From the NCBI GenBank assembly GCA_946885815.1, contig CAMPHE010000150.1, positions 1 through 5,174 of the forward strand: a stretch of DNA of 5,174 nucleotides, given 5' to 3'. The position numbers were made by a program, and so were the translations under genes. Under the pieces are notes generated by a model. The model searched no databases and was not told the DNA's origin. It saw only the letters and a program-made list of their open reading frames with translations. Source of the DNA: an uncultured Arenimonas sp. GTDB taxonomy: Bacteria > Pseudomonadota > Gammaproteobacteria > Xanthomonadales > Xanthomonadaceae. Below, piece by piece: positions 1 through 5,174 of this stretch. Each line of letters starts with the position of its first letter. Positions within the stretch are counted from its first letter, which is position 1.

Positions 1-2
1 TG

Positions 3-92
3 CCGGAGATGCCCGAGACCGAATTCGACCGGTACACGGTGATCGTGGTGCCCGTGGCGGGCGCGGCCCGGGTGCTCGTCTCGCGCTACTGA
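3..92 (+). CDS. C-terminal end of an unidentified protein (5' end outside the window)
   Basis: The reading frame starting at base 3 is open to a TGA at 90-92 and gives 29 residues, ending in VVPVAGAARVLVSRY. All but one of the 29 sense codons end in G or C, the pattern of real genes in a high-GC genome; this is the main reason to call it coding. An ATG at 9-11 exists, but a 27-residue gene there is less likely than the tail of a longer gene entering from the left. The segment is rich in valine and alanine, but arginines interrupt it, so it does not look like a membrane helix. I do not recognise the family. It converges on the pirin gene with 25 bp between the stop codons. Confidence 0.55.
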   Translation, partial: PEMPETEFDRYTVIVVPVAGAARVLVSRY

Positions 93-94
93 TC

Positions 95-108
95 GGGCCT
101 GGAGGCCC
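95..108. terminator. GC hairpin between convergent genes, possible bidirectional terminator
   Basis: GGGCCT and AGGCCC form a perfect 6-bp inverted repeat separated by two bases; in practice this is a 5-bp stem with a four-base loop. It begins three bases after the stop codon of the leftmost gene and ends nine bases before the stop codon of the pirin gene, where a shared terminator would sit. No T-run follows on either strand, so it is not a canonical intrinsic terminator. It may only be a pause or RNA-stability element. Confidence 0.35.
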
Positions 109-117
109 ACTCGCGGG

Positions 118-966
118 TCAGAAGCGGCCGGCCTGGTAATCGGCGAAGGCCTGGCGCAGCTCTTCCTGGGTGTTCATCACGAACGGGCCGTATTTCGCCA
201 CCGGCTCGCGCAGCGGCCGCCCGGCGACGAGGATCAGGCGCGTGCCGTCGACCGCACCCTCGGCCACGAACCGTCCGCCCTCGCCCAGCACCGCCAGCTC
301 CTGCGCACCGACCGAAAGCCCGCCGTCACCACCGAGCCGCGCCGCGCCTTCGTACACGTACGCGAACGCGCTGTGGCCGGCCGGCAACGACTGCTCGAAA
401 CGGGCGCCGGCCGCGAGCGTGATATCGAGATAGATCGGGTCGGTGGCCGGCTGCACGACCGGACCGACCGTGTCGCCGACACGGCCGGCGATCGCCTTGA
501 CGCGCACGCCGTCCGCCGGCGCCGCTTCGGGGAAGCGCTCCGGGCCGTATTCCTGGTAGCGGGGCGCGGTCATCTTGTCGGCGGCCGGCAGGTTCACCCA
601 CAGCTGGAAGCCGCGCATGCGGCCCTGCTCCTGCTCCGGCATCTCGGAATGCACGATGCCGCGGCCGGCCGTCATCCACTGCACGCTCCCGGGGACGAGC
701 ACGCCTTCATTGCCGTGGTTGTCCTTGTGCCGCATGCGGCCATCGAGCATGTAGGTCACCGTCTCGAAACCGCGGTGCGGATGCGCCGGGAAGCCGGCCA
801 GGTAGTCCTCGGGCCGGTCGGTGCCGAACTCGTCGAGCATCAGGAACGGGTCGAGGTCCGGCAGCTGGGGCGTGCCGATGACACGGGTCAGGCGCACGCC
901 GGCGCCGTCGGATGCCGGCATCCCGCGCAGCTTGCGCAGCACCGGGCGAATCGCGAGGTCGTCCAT
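118..966 (-). CDS. Pirin family cupin protein
   Basis: The 282-residue protein is a full-length pirin, a bicupin of roughly 280-290 residues. The N-terminal cupin carries the HPHRGFETVTY signature at residues 62-72 and the block WMTAGRGIVHSEMPE at 97-111. Aligned with human pirin, the four metal ligands are His62, His64, His106 and Glu108, all present. The C-terminal cupin runs from about 175 to 282 and ends in the family-typical GRPLREPVAKYGPFVMNT followed by an acidic/aromatic tail. Bacterial pirins bind Fe(II); some act as quercetin 2,3-dioxygenases and others bind metabolic enzymes, so the substrate cannot be told from sequence. No signal peptide is seen, so it should be cytosolic. I chose the ATG at 966 because GGAG lies six bases upstream and residues 4 onward match normal pirin N-termini. 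In-frame ATGs at 978 and 999 are alternatives. The frame stays open well upstream only because of high GC. It is transcribed divergently from the acetyltransferase gene. Confidence 0.95.
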   Translation of the reverse strand: MDDLAIRPVLRKLRGMPASDGAGVRLTRVIGTPQLPDLDPFLMLDEFGTDRPEDYLAGFPAHPHRGFETVTYMLDGRMRHKDNHGNEGVLVPGSVQWMTAGRGIVHSEMPEQEQGRMRGFQLWVNLPAADKMTAPRYQEYGPERFPEAAPADGVRVKAIAGRVGDTVGPVVQPATDPIYLDITLAAGARFEQSLPAGHSAFAYVYEGAARLGGDGGLSVGAQELAVLGEGGRFVAEGAVDGTRLILVAGRPLREPVAKYGPFVMNTQEELRQAFADYQAGRF

Positions 967-972
967 CTTCGT

Positions 973-976
973 CTCC
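973..976 (-). promoter_or_regulatory. Ribosome binding site that favours the pirin start at 966
   Basis: GGAG on the minus strand sits six bases before the ATG at 966, a good Shine-Dalgarno match and spacing. The ATG at 978 has a weaker GAAGG eight bases upstream, and the ATG at 999 has no Shine-Dalgarno. This is the main sequence reason for the 282-residue model over 286 or 293 residues. Confidence 0.5.
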
Positions 977-1005
977 ATCGGGGGCGCCTTCGGCACCATG
1001 GCATC

Positions 1006-1034
1006 GATATGCGGCCGGCGGCCGTGCTGGCCAA
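1006..1034 (-). promoter_or_regulatory. Candidate sigma-70-like promoter for the pirin gene
   Basis: On the minus strand TTGGCC (1034-1029) and CATATC (1011-1006) are separated by exactly 17 bases. They match the -35 consensus at four positions and the -10 consensus at only three, so the call is weak. Transcription would start near 999, giving a leader of about 33 bases before the ATG at 966. It could also start on the in-frame ATG at 999, six bases past the -10. The rest of the divergent intergenic region (967-1126) shows no clear operator or plus-strand promoter. Confidence 0.22.
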
Positions 1035-1126
1035 TGCCGGTCCCGCAACGCAGGGTTGCCGGGGCGGGCCGGAAAGTGCCGCCGAATGCGTTCAGCCCGG
1101 TAGCCGCGACTTTCACGACCCCCCGG

Positions 1127-1735
1127 ATGATGACCCTGGCCAGACGACGACGCAGTGATTTCGCCCAGGCGCTGCCGTTCGGCACGACCGGGCTGCCGAC
1201 GCTCACCGCACCGCGGCTCGTGCTGCGCTGGATGGACGTGCGCGACATGCCCGACCTGCACCACCTGTTCGCCGACACCGGCGGCACGCGCATCTGGAAC
1301 CGCAGCGGCGCGCGTCCCGACGAGGCCAGCATCCACCTGGAGGCGATCCAGAGCGGCTACGAGCAGGGACACCTGATGCAGTGGGGCATCGCGCTGCGCG
1401 AGGACGACCGCGTCATCGGCACGGCGACGCTGTCGAGCGTCGACCACCTGCAGGGACGGGCCGACATGAACCTGGTGCTGCACCACGACCAGCGAGGCCG
1501 TCGCTACGGCGCCGAGGCGCTGACGCTGCTGCTGGAGCACGCCTTCGTGACGATGCAGCTGCGCCGCCTCGAGGCCGACGTCGATCCGCGTGACGCGGCG
1601 GCGCTGCGCACGCTGGAGAACGTCGGCTTCCGGCGCGAGGGCTATCTCCGGCACCGCTGGCTCATCGGCAGCGAGCTGCAGGACAGCGTGCTGATGGGGA
1701 TGCTCGCCGGCGACTGGCCGGCGGCCCGCGGCTGA
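1127..1735 (+). CDS. GNAT family N-acetyltransferase, RimJ/RimL type
   Basis: The 202-residue product transfers an acetyl group from acetyl-CoA to an amine; the substrate is unknown, and members of this family modify protein N-termini, amino acids, polyamines or antibiotics. Family marks in order are the opening strand LPTLTAPRLVLR (residues 23-34), the central strands VIGTATLSSV (96-105), the acetyl-CoA pyrophosphate loop DQRGRRYGAEAL (121-132), and the C-terminal block DVDPRDAAALRTLENVGFRR (151-170), continuing as EGYLRHRWLIGSEL (171-184). The loop carries Arg126 where a glycine is common. The start is uncertain. ATG codons at 1127 and 1130 are adjacent, neither has a Shine-Dalgarno, and residues 1-21 precede the usual family start. 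The first dozen codons use more A/T-ending codons than the rest. An in-frame GTG at 1076 is another option. It lies between the divergent pirin gene and the convergent methyltransferase gene, so it is probably transcribed alone. Confidence 0.9.
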   Translation: MMTLARRRRSDFAQALPFGTTGLPTLTAPRLVLRWMDVRDMPDLHHLFADTGGTRIWNRSGARPDEASIHLEAIQSGYEQGHLMQWGIALREDDRVIGTATLSSVDHLQGRADMNLVLHHDQRGRRYGAEALTLLLEHAFVTMQLRRLEADVDPRDAAALRTLENVGFRREGYLRHRWLIGSELQDSVLMGMLAGDWPAARG

Positions 1736-1748
1736 ACCCCGCGTCAGC
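1731..1748. repeat. Short inverted repeat spanning the two convergent stop codons
   Basis: GCTGA (1731-1735) and TCAGC (1744-1748) are perfect inverted copies around the 8-bp gap. Each arm contains the stop codon of one gene: TGA of the acetyltransferase on the plus strand and TGA of the methyltransferase on the minus strand. An overlapping alternative stem, CGCGG (1727-1731) with CCGCG (1739-1743), has a seven-base loop. The stems are short and no T-run follows, so a bidirectional terminator role is only possible. Two converging genes both ending in CTGA would produce this repeat by default. Confidence 0.3.
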
Positions 1749-2376
1749 GCCGCATCGAGCGCGGCGCCAGCGCCCGGGAGGTCTTCCGCGTGTACACGTA
1801 GACCGTCGCCGGCGGCACGTTCCACCACGTGAAGCTGCTGCGCCGCGCATTGAGTTCCAGCGCGTCGAGCACCTCGCGCGCGACCGGGTTCGCCGGCCCG
1901 TAGGTGAACTGCACGAAGCGGCCCTGCGGGTGCATCGCGCCGAACGCCGCGGCGAGGATCGCCTGCTGTGTCGCCCGCGGCATCGACAGCAGGCCGAGCC
2001 CGGAGATCACCGCGTCGGCCGGATGCGCGGGCCCGAAGCCGCGGGCTTCCGCGACCGCCGCGAGTTCGACCGCGTCGGCGCACGCGATCTGCACCTGGGG
2101 GAAATGCCGCTGCAGGTGCTGGTGCAGTTCTTCGTTGAGTTCCAGCACCAGCAGGTCGGCCGGCTGCACGCCGTGGTCGAGCAGCGCCTGGGTGAATACC
2201 CCGGTGCCGCCGCCGAGTTCGATGACCCGCTTCGCCGAGCGCGGCAGCTCCGACATCATCTGCCGCGCCAGCTGCCGGCTCGACGGCGATATCGCCGCGG
2301 TGCCGAGCGGATTCTTCAGCCACTGGCGGAAGAAGGTCCAGCCGTCGGGGGCAGTCTTGTTCGCTTCGCGGTCCAT
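1744..2376 (-). CDS. PmtA-like phospholipid N-methyltransferase (class I SAM-dependent)
   Basis: The 210-residue protein has the SAM-binding motif I VIELGGGTGVFT at residues 51-62, a post-I acidic segment LVLELNEEL at 76-84, and a motif-IV-like ISGLGLLSMP at 124-133. The N-terminal segment FFRQWLKNPLGTAAISPSSR (15-34) and the C-terminal pattern QFTYGPANP (156-164) with WWNVPPATVYVYTRK (184-198) match the bacterial PmtA group, related in fold to the KsgA rRNA methylases. Characterised PmtA enzymes methylate phosphatidylethanolamine one to three times at the inner membrane face, toward phosphatidylcholine. How many methylations this one performs, or whether lipid is the substrate, cannot be read from sequence. 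No transmembrane helix is visible; characterised relatives are peripheral membrane proteins that bind through an N-terminal helix. The ATG at 2376 lacks a Shine-Dalgarno but has a -10-like hexamer close upstream. The gene follows rlmKL on the same strand after 95 bp. A small rRNA or protein methylase is the alternative. Confidence 0.85.
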   Translation of the reverse strand: MDREANKTAPDGWTFFRQWLKNPLGTAAISPSSRQLARQMMSELPRSAKRVIELGGGTGVFTQALLDHGVQPADLLVLELNEELHQHLQRHFPQVQIACADAVELAAVAEARGFGPAHPADAVISGLGLLSMPRATQQAILAAAFGAMHPQGRFVQFTYGPANPVAREVLDALELNARRSSFTWWNVPPATVYVYTRKTSRALAPRSMRR

Positions 2377-2382
2377 GCGCCA

Positions 2383-2388
2383 AGCATA
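2383..2388 (-). promoter_or_regulatory. -10-like hexamer suggesting a leaderless transcript of the PmtA-like gene
   Basis: TATGCT on the minus strand matches TATAAT at four of six positions. Exactly six bases separate it from the ATG at 2376, so a transcript from it would begin on or next to the start codon. The gene lacks a Shine-Dalgarno, which fits a leaderless mRNA. No convincing -35 is seen 16-18 bases further upstream, so the promoter is weak on sequence alone. Confidence 0.3.
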
Positions 2389-2407
2389 CTGCCGGCGGGC
2401 CCCGTCA

Positions 2408-2452
2408 CGACCGGGCGGGCGACGTCGTACCCGTCCCGGTTCACCCCGGTCG
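2408..2452. repeat. GC-rich inverted repeat in the gap between rlmKL and the PmtA-like gene
   Basis: CGACCGGG (2408-2415) and CCCGGTCG (2445-2452) are perfect 8-bp inverted copies 29 bases apart. Nested inside, GGGCGGG (2413-2419) can pair with CCCGTCCC (2430-2437) with one bulged base; the two structures share bases, so they compete. The repeat begins about 20 bases past the rlmKL stop codon on the minus strand. There is no T-run, so it is not a classical terminator. It could attenuate read-through, stabilise the upstream message, or be incidental in GC-rich DNA. Confidence 0.35.
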
Positions 2453-2471
2453 ACGCGGCGTGCAGGGGGCG

Positions 2472-4607
2472 TCAGCGGCGCCGCAGTTCCCAGCAGCGGT
2501 GGATGCGCGGATCACGCGCGAAATCCGGGTCGATCGTCGCCGGGGTGATCTCGACGGCGTGCGCGAACCCGCCGACCGCATCGGCATCGAAGCGGAAGCG
2601 GCGGAAATTGTTCGAATACAGCAGCAGCCCGTCCGGCGCGAGCCGCTGCACGACGAGATGCAGCAGCCGTACATGGTCGCGCTGCGTGTCGAAATCGTCG
2701 GCGCGCGCGGAATTGGAGAACGTCGGCGGATCGCAGAACACGAGGTCGTACTCGCCGCGATCGGCCTCCAGCCACTTCATCACGTCCGCCTGCACCAGCC
2801 GGTGACGGGGACCGGCGGTGCCGTTCATCGCCAGGTTGCGTGCGGCCCATTCGAGGTAATTGCCCGAGAGGTCGACGCTGGTGGTGGCGGCCGCGCCGCC
2901 GACCGCCGCCTGCACGCTCGCCGCGCCGGTGTAGCAGAACAGGTTGAGCATCCGCTGGCCGCGCGCCTCGGCGCCGAGGCGGCGGCGCACCGGGCGATGG
3001 TCGAGGAACAGCCCGGTGTCGAGATGGTCGAACAGGTTCACCTGCAGCCGCGCCGCGCCTTCCCGCACCGCGACGAACTCGTCGCGGCGGTCCATCCGGC
3101 CGTACTTGCTGCCGCCCTTGCCGCGCGCGCGCGTCTTGATCGCCACCTGGCCCGGGGGCACCGCGAACACGTCGCGCACCGCGTCGAGCAGTTCGCCGAA
3201 ACGGCGGCGCGCGTCCGCTTCCGGAATGGTCTTCGGCGCCTCGTATTCCTGCACGTGCAGGAACGTGCGCCGTTCGCCGCCGTCCTCGGTGTAGACGTCG
3301 ACCGCCGCGGAATACTCGGGCAGGTCCGCGTCGTACGCACGCCAGCAGGTGACGTCCTCGCGCTCCCGCCACGCACGGAAGCGCTTTTCGTTCTTGCGCA
3401 GCCGGTTGGCGACCATCGTCGCGCCGTCCGACAGCGGGCGCGCCTCGCGCGGCGCGCGTGGCGCCGGCTGCACCGGGTCGACCCGCAGCAGCGTCGCCTG
3501 CAGCGGCCCGTTGTGGAACGCGTAGCGCTTCGCCGCGCGCAGGCCCGTGGCGTGCGCGAGTTCCTCGGAGCCGCACAGCAGCACGGCGCGCCAGGCGGGC
3601 ACCGCGCGGCGCAGCGCGTCGCCGAGTTCGCGGTAGAGCGCCGGGTCGGCGGCGAGGCGCGCGTCGTACGGCGGATTGCTGGCCACCAGCCCCCGTTCCG
3701 GCCCCGGCGCGCGCAGCGCCGCGATGCCCGCGCGCTCGAGCCGGATGACGTCGGACACGCCCGCGCGGTCGGCATTGGCCGTGGTCGCGTGCAGGGCCGC
3801 CGGGTCGGCATCGGCACCGAAGAACACCGGCCGCAGCGCCGCGCGGCCGGCGGCGGCCCGCGCGCGCGCTTCGGCCTCGATCCGGCCCCAGAGCGTCTCG
3901 TCGAAGCCCCGCCAGCGCGTAGGCAGCGTGCCCTGCAGGCGCTGCAGCCCCGGCGCCTCGTCGGCGGCCATGAGCGCCCCTTCGATCAGCAGCGTGCCGC
4001 TGCCGCACATCGGGTCGAGCAGCGCGCCGCCTTCCGCATGCAGCGCCGGCCACTGGCCGCGCAGCAGCATCGCCGCGGCGAGGTTCTCCTTCAGCGGCGC
4101 GTCGACCTGTGACTGGCGCCAGCCGCGGCGATGCAGCGGCCCGCCGCCGAGGTCGACGGCCACCAGCGCCTTTTCCTTGCGCACGACGAGGCCGAGGCGC
4201 AGGTCGGGCGCCTCGGTGTCGACCGACGGTCGCGTGCCGTGGCTGGCTCGCATGCGGTCGACGATCGCGTCCTTCGCGCGCTGCGCGGCGTAGCGCTCGT
4301 GCGTCAGGCCCGTGCCCTGCAGGTGCGCGTCGATCGCGAGCGTGCCGTCGGCGGCGAGGTGGTCGGCCCACGGCACGGCGTGCACGCCCTGGTAGAGGTC
4401 CTGCTCGTTCGCGCACGCGAACTCGGCCAGCGGCCACATCACCCGGCTCGCGAGCCGCGAGAACATCACCGCGCGGTACGCCGATTCCACCGGACCGTCG
4501 ACATTGACGCCGGCGAGCGCGGCGGTCGCGTGCGTCGCGCCCAAGGCCGTCATTTCATCGGCGAGCAGGTACTCGAGACCCTTCGCGCAGGCGACGAAGA
4601 ACCTCAC
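2472..4607 (-). CDS. rlmKL: Bifunctional 23S rRNA methyltransferase RlmKL (m2G2445 / m7G2069)
   Basis: The 711-residue cytosolic enzyme fuses two SAM-dependent RNA methylases (E. coli RlmKL is about 702 residues). Family knowledge assigns N2-methylation of 23S rRNA G2445 to the RlmL half and N7-methylation of G2069 to the RlmK half, E. coli numbering. The N-terminus [17 protein letters not shown] (2-18) leads into a THUMP RNA-binding domain to about 155. The RlmL catalytic core has [14 protein letters not shown] (198-211), an acidic turn GADAD (264-268) and the N2-guanine signature NPPY (311-314). The RlmK half starts near [13 protein letters not shown] (398-410), then [11 protein letters not shown] (529-539), SAM motif [13 protein letters not shown] (554-565), acidic strand end Asp579 and [11 protein letters not shown] (625-635). 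No catalytic motif is missing. I chose the GTG at 4607 because residue 1 aligns with known RlmKL N-termini and overlaps the upstream stop codon by 4 bp (GTGA). The frame stays open further upstream to 5171, but that extension is Arg/Pro/Ala-rich shadow of the hydrolase gene. No Shine-Dalgarno precedes the GTG, which fits translational coupling. Confidence 0.97.
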   Translation of the reverse strand: MRFFVACAKGLEYLLADEMTALGATHATAALAGVNVDGPVESAYRAVMFSRLASRVMWPLAEFACANEQDLYQGVHAVPWADHLAADGTLAIDAHLQGTGLTHERYAAQRAKDAIVDRMRASHGTRPSVDTEAPDLRLGLVVRKEKALVAVDLGGGPLHRRGWRQSQVDAPLKENLAAAMLLRGQWPALHAEGGALLDPMCGSGTLLIEGALMAADEAPGLQRLQGTLPTRWRGFDETLWGRIEAEARARAAAGRAALRPVFFGADADPAALHATTANADRAGVSDVIRLERAGIAALRAPGPERGLVASNPPYDARLAADPALYRELGDALRRAVPAWRAVLLCGSEELAHATGLRAAKRYAFHNGPLQATLLRVDPVQPAPRAPREARPLSDGATMVANRLRKNEKRFRAWREREDVTCWRAYDADLPEYSAAVDVYTEDGGERRTFLHVQEYEAPKTIPEADARRRFGELLDAVRDVFAVPPGQVAIKTRARGKGGSKYGRMDRRDEFVAVREGAARLQVNLFDHLDTGLFLDHRPVRRRLGAEARGQRMLNLFCYTGAASVQAAVGGAAATTSVDLSGNYLEWAARNLAMNGTAGPRHRLVQADVMKWLEADRGEYDLVFCDPPTFSNSARADDFDTQRDHVRLLHLVVQRLAPDGLLLYSNNFRRFRFDADAVGGFAHAVEITPATIDPDFARDPRIHRCWELRRR

Positions 4608-5134
4608 GTCGCCAGCATCTGCAGGAACCGGCCGAACTCCTCGGCGCAGAAATCCACGTGCGCGGCGAGGCGGTGGCTGTCGGGCACCATCACCAGCGTG
4701 TCGTGGCGGCGCTGCGCCCAGCGCACGACGTCCATCGCCGGGATCAGTTCGTCTTCCCAGCCGTGCACGATGCGCGTCGGCACCATCGCGGCCTTCAGCA
4801 TGTGCGGGGGCGTCTCCAGCGCGATCGGCGGCGCCATCAGGAACAGACCGGCGATCGGCACTTCGCGCGACACCTGCGCCGACACGAACGCGCCCATGCT
4901 CGATCCGGCGAGCACCAGCGGCTTGCGGGTGCAGGCGTGCGCGCGTGCGCCGAGGCGCAGGATGCGGCCGCGCACGTCGCCGAGCGGCCCGAGCACGTCG
5001 AGGTCGCGGTAATCGGGGCGCTCGTGGGTCCATCCGAGTTCGCCGGCGACGCGCGCGAGTGCCGCCGCCTTCGCCGCTTCGGGGCCGCTCTCGAGGCCGT
5101 GCGAAATGATCACGTGGCCGGGATTCGGGGGCAT
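4604..5134 (-). CDS. Small alpha/beta-hydrolase, probable serine esterase
   Basis: The 176-residue protein is a compact alpha/beta-hydrolase with no room for a cap domain. The strand and oxyanion region [12 protein letters not shown] (7-18) is followed by the nucleophile elbow GSSMG (77-81, Ser79). The acid site is in HGWEDELIP (124-132, Asp128) and the catalytic His in DSHRL (152-156, His154). The triad is complete and correctly ordered, so the protein should be an active hydrolase, but the substrate is unknown. No signal peptide or membrane helix is seen, so it is probably cytosolic. The ATG at 5134 has GGAG nine bases upstream. The stop TGA (4606-4604) overlaps the GTG start of rlmKL by 4 bp, so this is the first gene of an operon and its translation probably feeds rlmKL. 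A thioesterase or lipase-like role is possible; sequence alone does not decide. Confidence 0.9.
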   Translation of the reverse strand: MPPNPGHVIISHGLESGPEAAKAAALARVAGELGWTHERPDYRDLDVLGPLGDVRGRILRLGARAHACTRKPLVLAGSSMGAFVSAQVSREVPIAGLFLMAPPIALETPPHMLKAAMVPTRIVHGWEDELIPAMDVVRWAQRRHDTLVMVPDSHRLAAHVDFCAEEFGRFLQMLAT

Positions 5135-5143
5135 GCGCGCGGA

Positions 5144-5147
5144 CTCC
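5144..5147 (-). promoter_or_regulatory. Ribosome binding site of the alpha/beta-hydrolase gene
   Basis: GGAG on the minus strand lies nine bases before the ATG at 5134. It is a clear Shine-Dalgarno and supports that start over any further upstream. Confidence 0.55.
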
Positions 5148-5161
5148 GTGGAACGGCCGCG

Positions 5162-5170
5162 ATGCTAGCA
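5162..5170 (-). promoter_or_regulatory. Possible extended -10 element for the hydrolase-rlmKL operon
   Basis: TGCTAGCAT on the minus strand fits an extended -10: TG, one base, then TAGCAT with four of six consensus matches. Transcription from it would start near 5155, leaving a leader of about 20 bases that contains the GGAG at 5144-5147. The -35 position would fall beyond the window edge, so it cannot be tested here. The element lies in a perfect 10-bp palindrome, ATGCTAGCAT (5162-5171), which could instead be part of an operator. Confidence 0.35.
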
Positions 5171-5174
5171 TGCG

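Noticed and set aside
967..1332. A 404-residue version of the pirin protein starting at 1332.
   Set aside because: The extra 122 residues have no pirin-like features, cross the divergent intergenic region and run antisense into the acetyltransferase. The start at 966 has a good Shine-Dalgarno and normal family length.
707..2383. A 558-codon open frame on the minus strand across the acetyltransferase, the intergenic region and parts of two neighbouring genes.
   Set aside because: The translation is Arg/Ala/Pro/Gly-rich low-complexity sequence with no domain. It overlaps genes with clear family motifs in other frames. Long spurious frames are expected where stop codons are rare.
2460..4112. 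A 550-codon open frame on the plus strand, antisense to rlmKL.
   Set aside because: It is rich in Arg, Ala and His with no recognisable domain or ribosome binding site, and it mirrors a complete and well-matched RlmKL. A high-GC3 antisense shadow explains it.
4608..5171. N-terminal extension of RlmKL by about 188 residues, or a fusion with an extra domain.
   Set aside because: The extension is Arg/Pro/Ala-rich and overlaps the hydrolase gene, which has a complete catalytic triad in another frame. Known RlmKL proteins begin at the RFFVACAKG segment.
1..5174. A defence island, biosynthetic cluster, prophage or other dedicated multi-gene system.
   Set aside because: All recognised genes are complete members of common families on both strands with unrelated roles. 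I see no transposase, integrase, repeat array, toxin-antitoxin pair or base-composition break.

Overview
The window is a G+C-rich stretch of bacterial chromosome packed with ordinary protein-coding genes. I see no tRNA, rRNA, CRISPR array, insertion sequence or prophage gene. The best guide to the organism is the fused 711-residue RlmKL. The RlmL-RlmK fusion is typical of Gammaproteobacteria. Its length and several segments (residues 440-455 between the two halves, the [11 protein letters not shown] block, and [12 protein letters not shown] near the C-terminus) look most like the Xanthomonadales/Lysobacterales versions I remember. I infer a high-GC member of that order (Xanthomonas, Lysobacter or Luteimonas relatives); this rests on memory, not a search.

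Layout from left to right. The last 29 codons of an unidentified plus-strand gene end at 92. They converge on a minus-strand pirin-family gene (118-966), with a small GC hairpin in the 25-bp gap. A 160-bp divergent intergenic region (967-1126) separates pirin from a plus-strand RimJ/RimL-type GNAT acetyltransferase (1127-1735). The acetyltransferase converges, with only 8 bp between the stop codons, on a minus-strand PmtA-like SAM-dependent methyltransferase (1744-2376). Upstream of that, on the same strand, lies rlmKL (2472-4607). Its GTG start overlaps the stop codon of a small alpha/beta-hydrolase gene (4604-5134) by 4 bp. The right edge (5135-5174) holds a ribosome binding site and a possible -10 element for the hydrolase.

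The hydrolase and rlmKL form a probable two-gene operon with translational coupling. The PmtA-like gene follows after 95 bp. It may be co-transcribed, but it also has a -10-like hexamer exactly placed for a leaderless transcript of its own. The products cover unrelated jobs: 23S rRNA modification at two guanines, possible phospholipid methylation, acetyl transfer, a cupin metalloprotein and a serine hydrolase. Nothing suggests a dedicated multi-gene pathway, defence system or mobile island. I did not find a convincing new system. The points worth a second look are the hydrolase-rlmKL coupling, the possible leaderless start, and the shared inverted repeat at the convergent stop codons.
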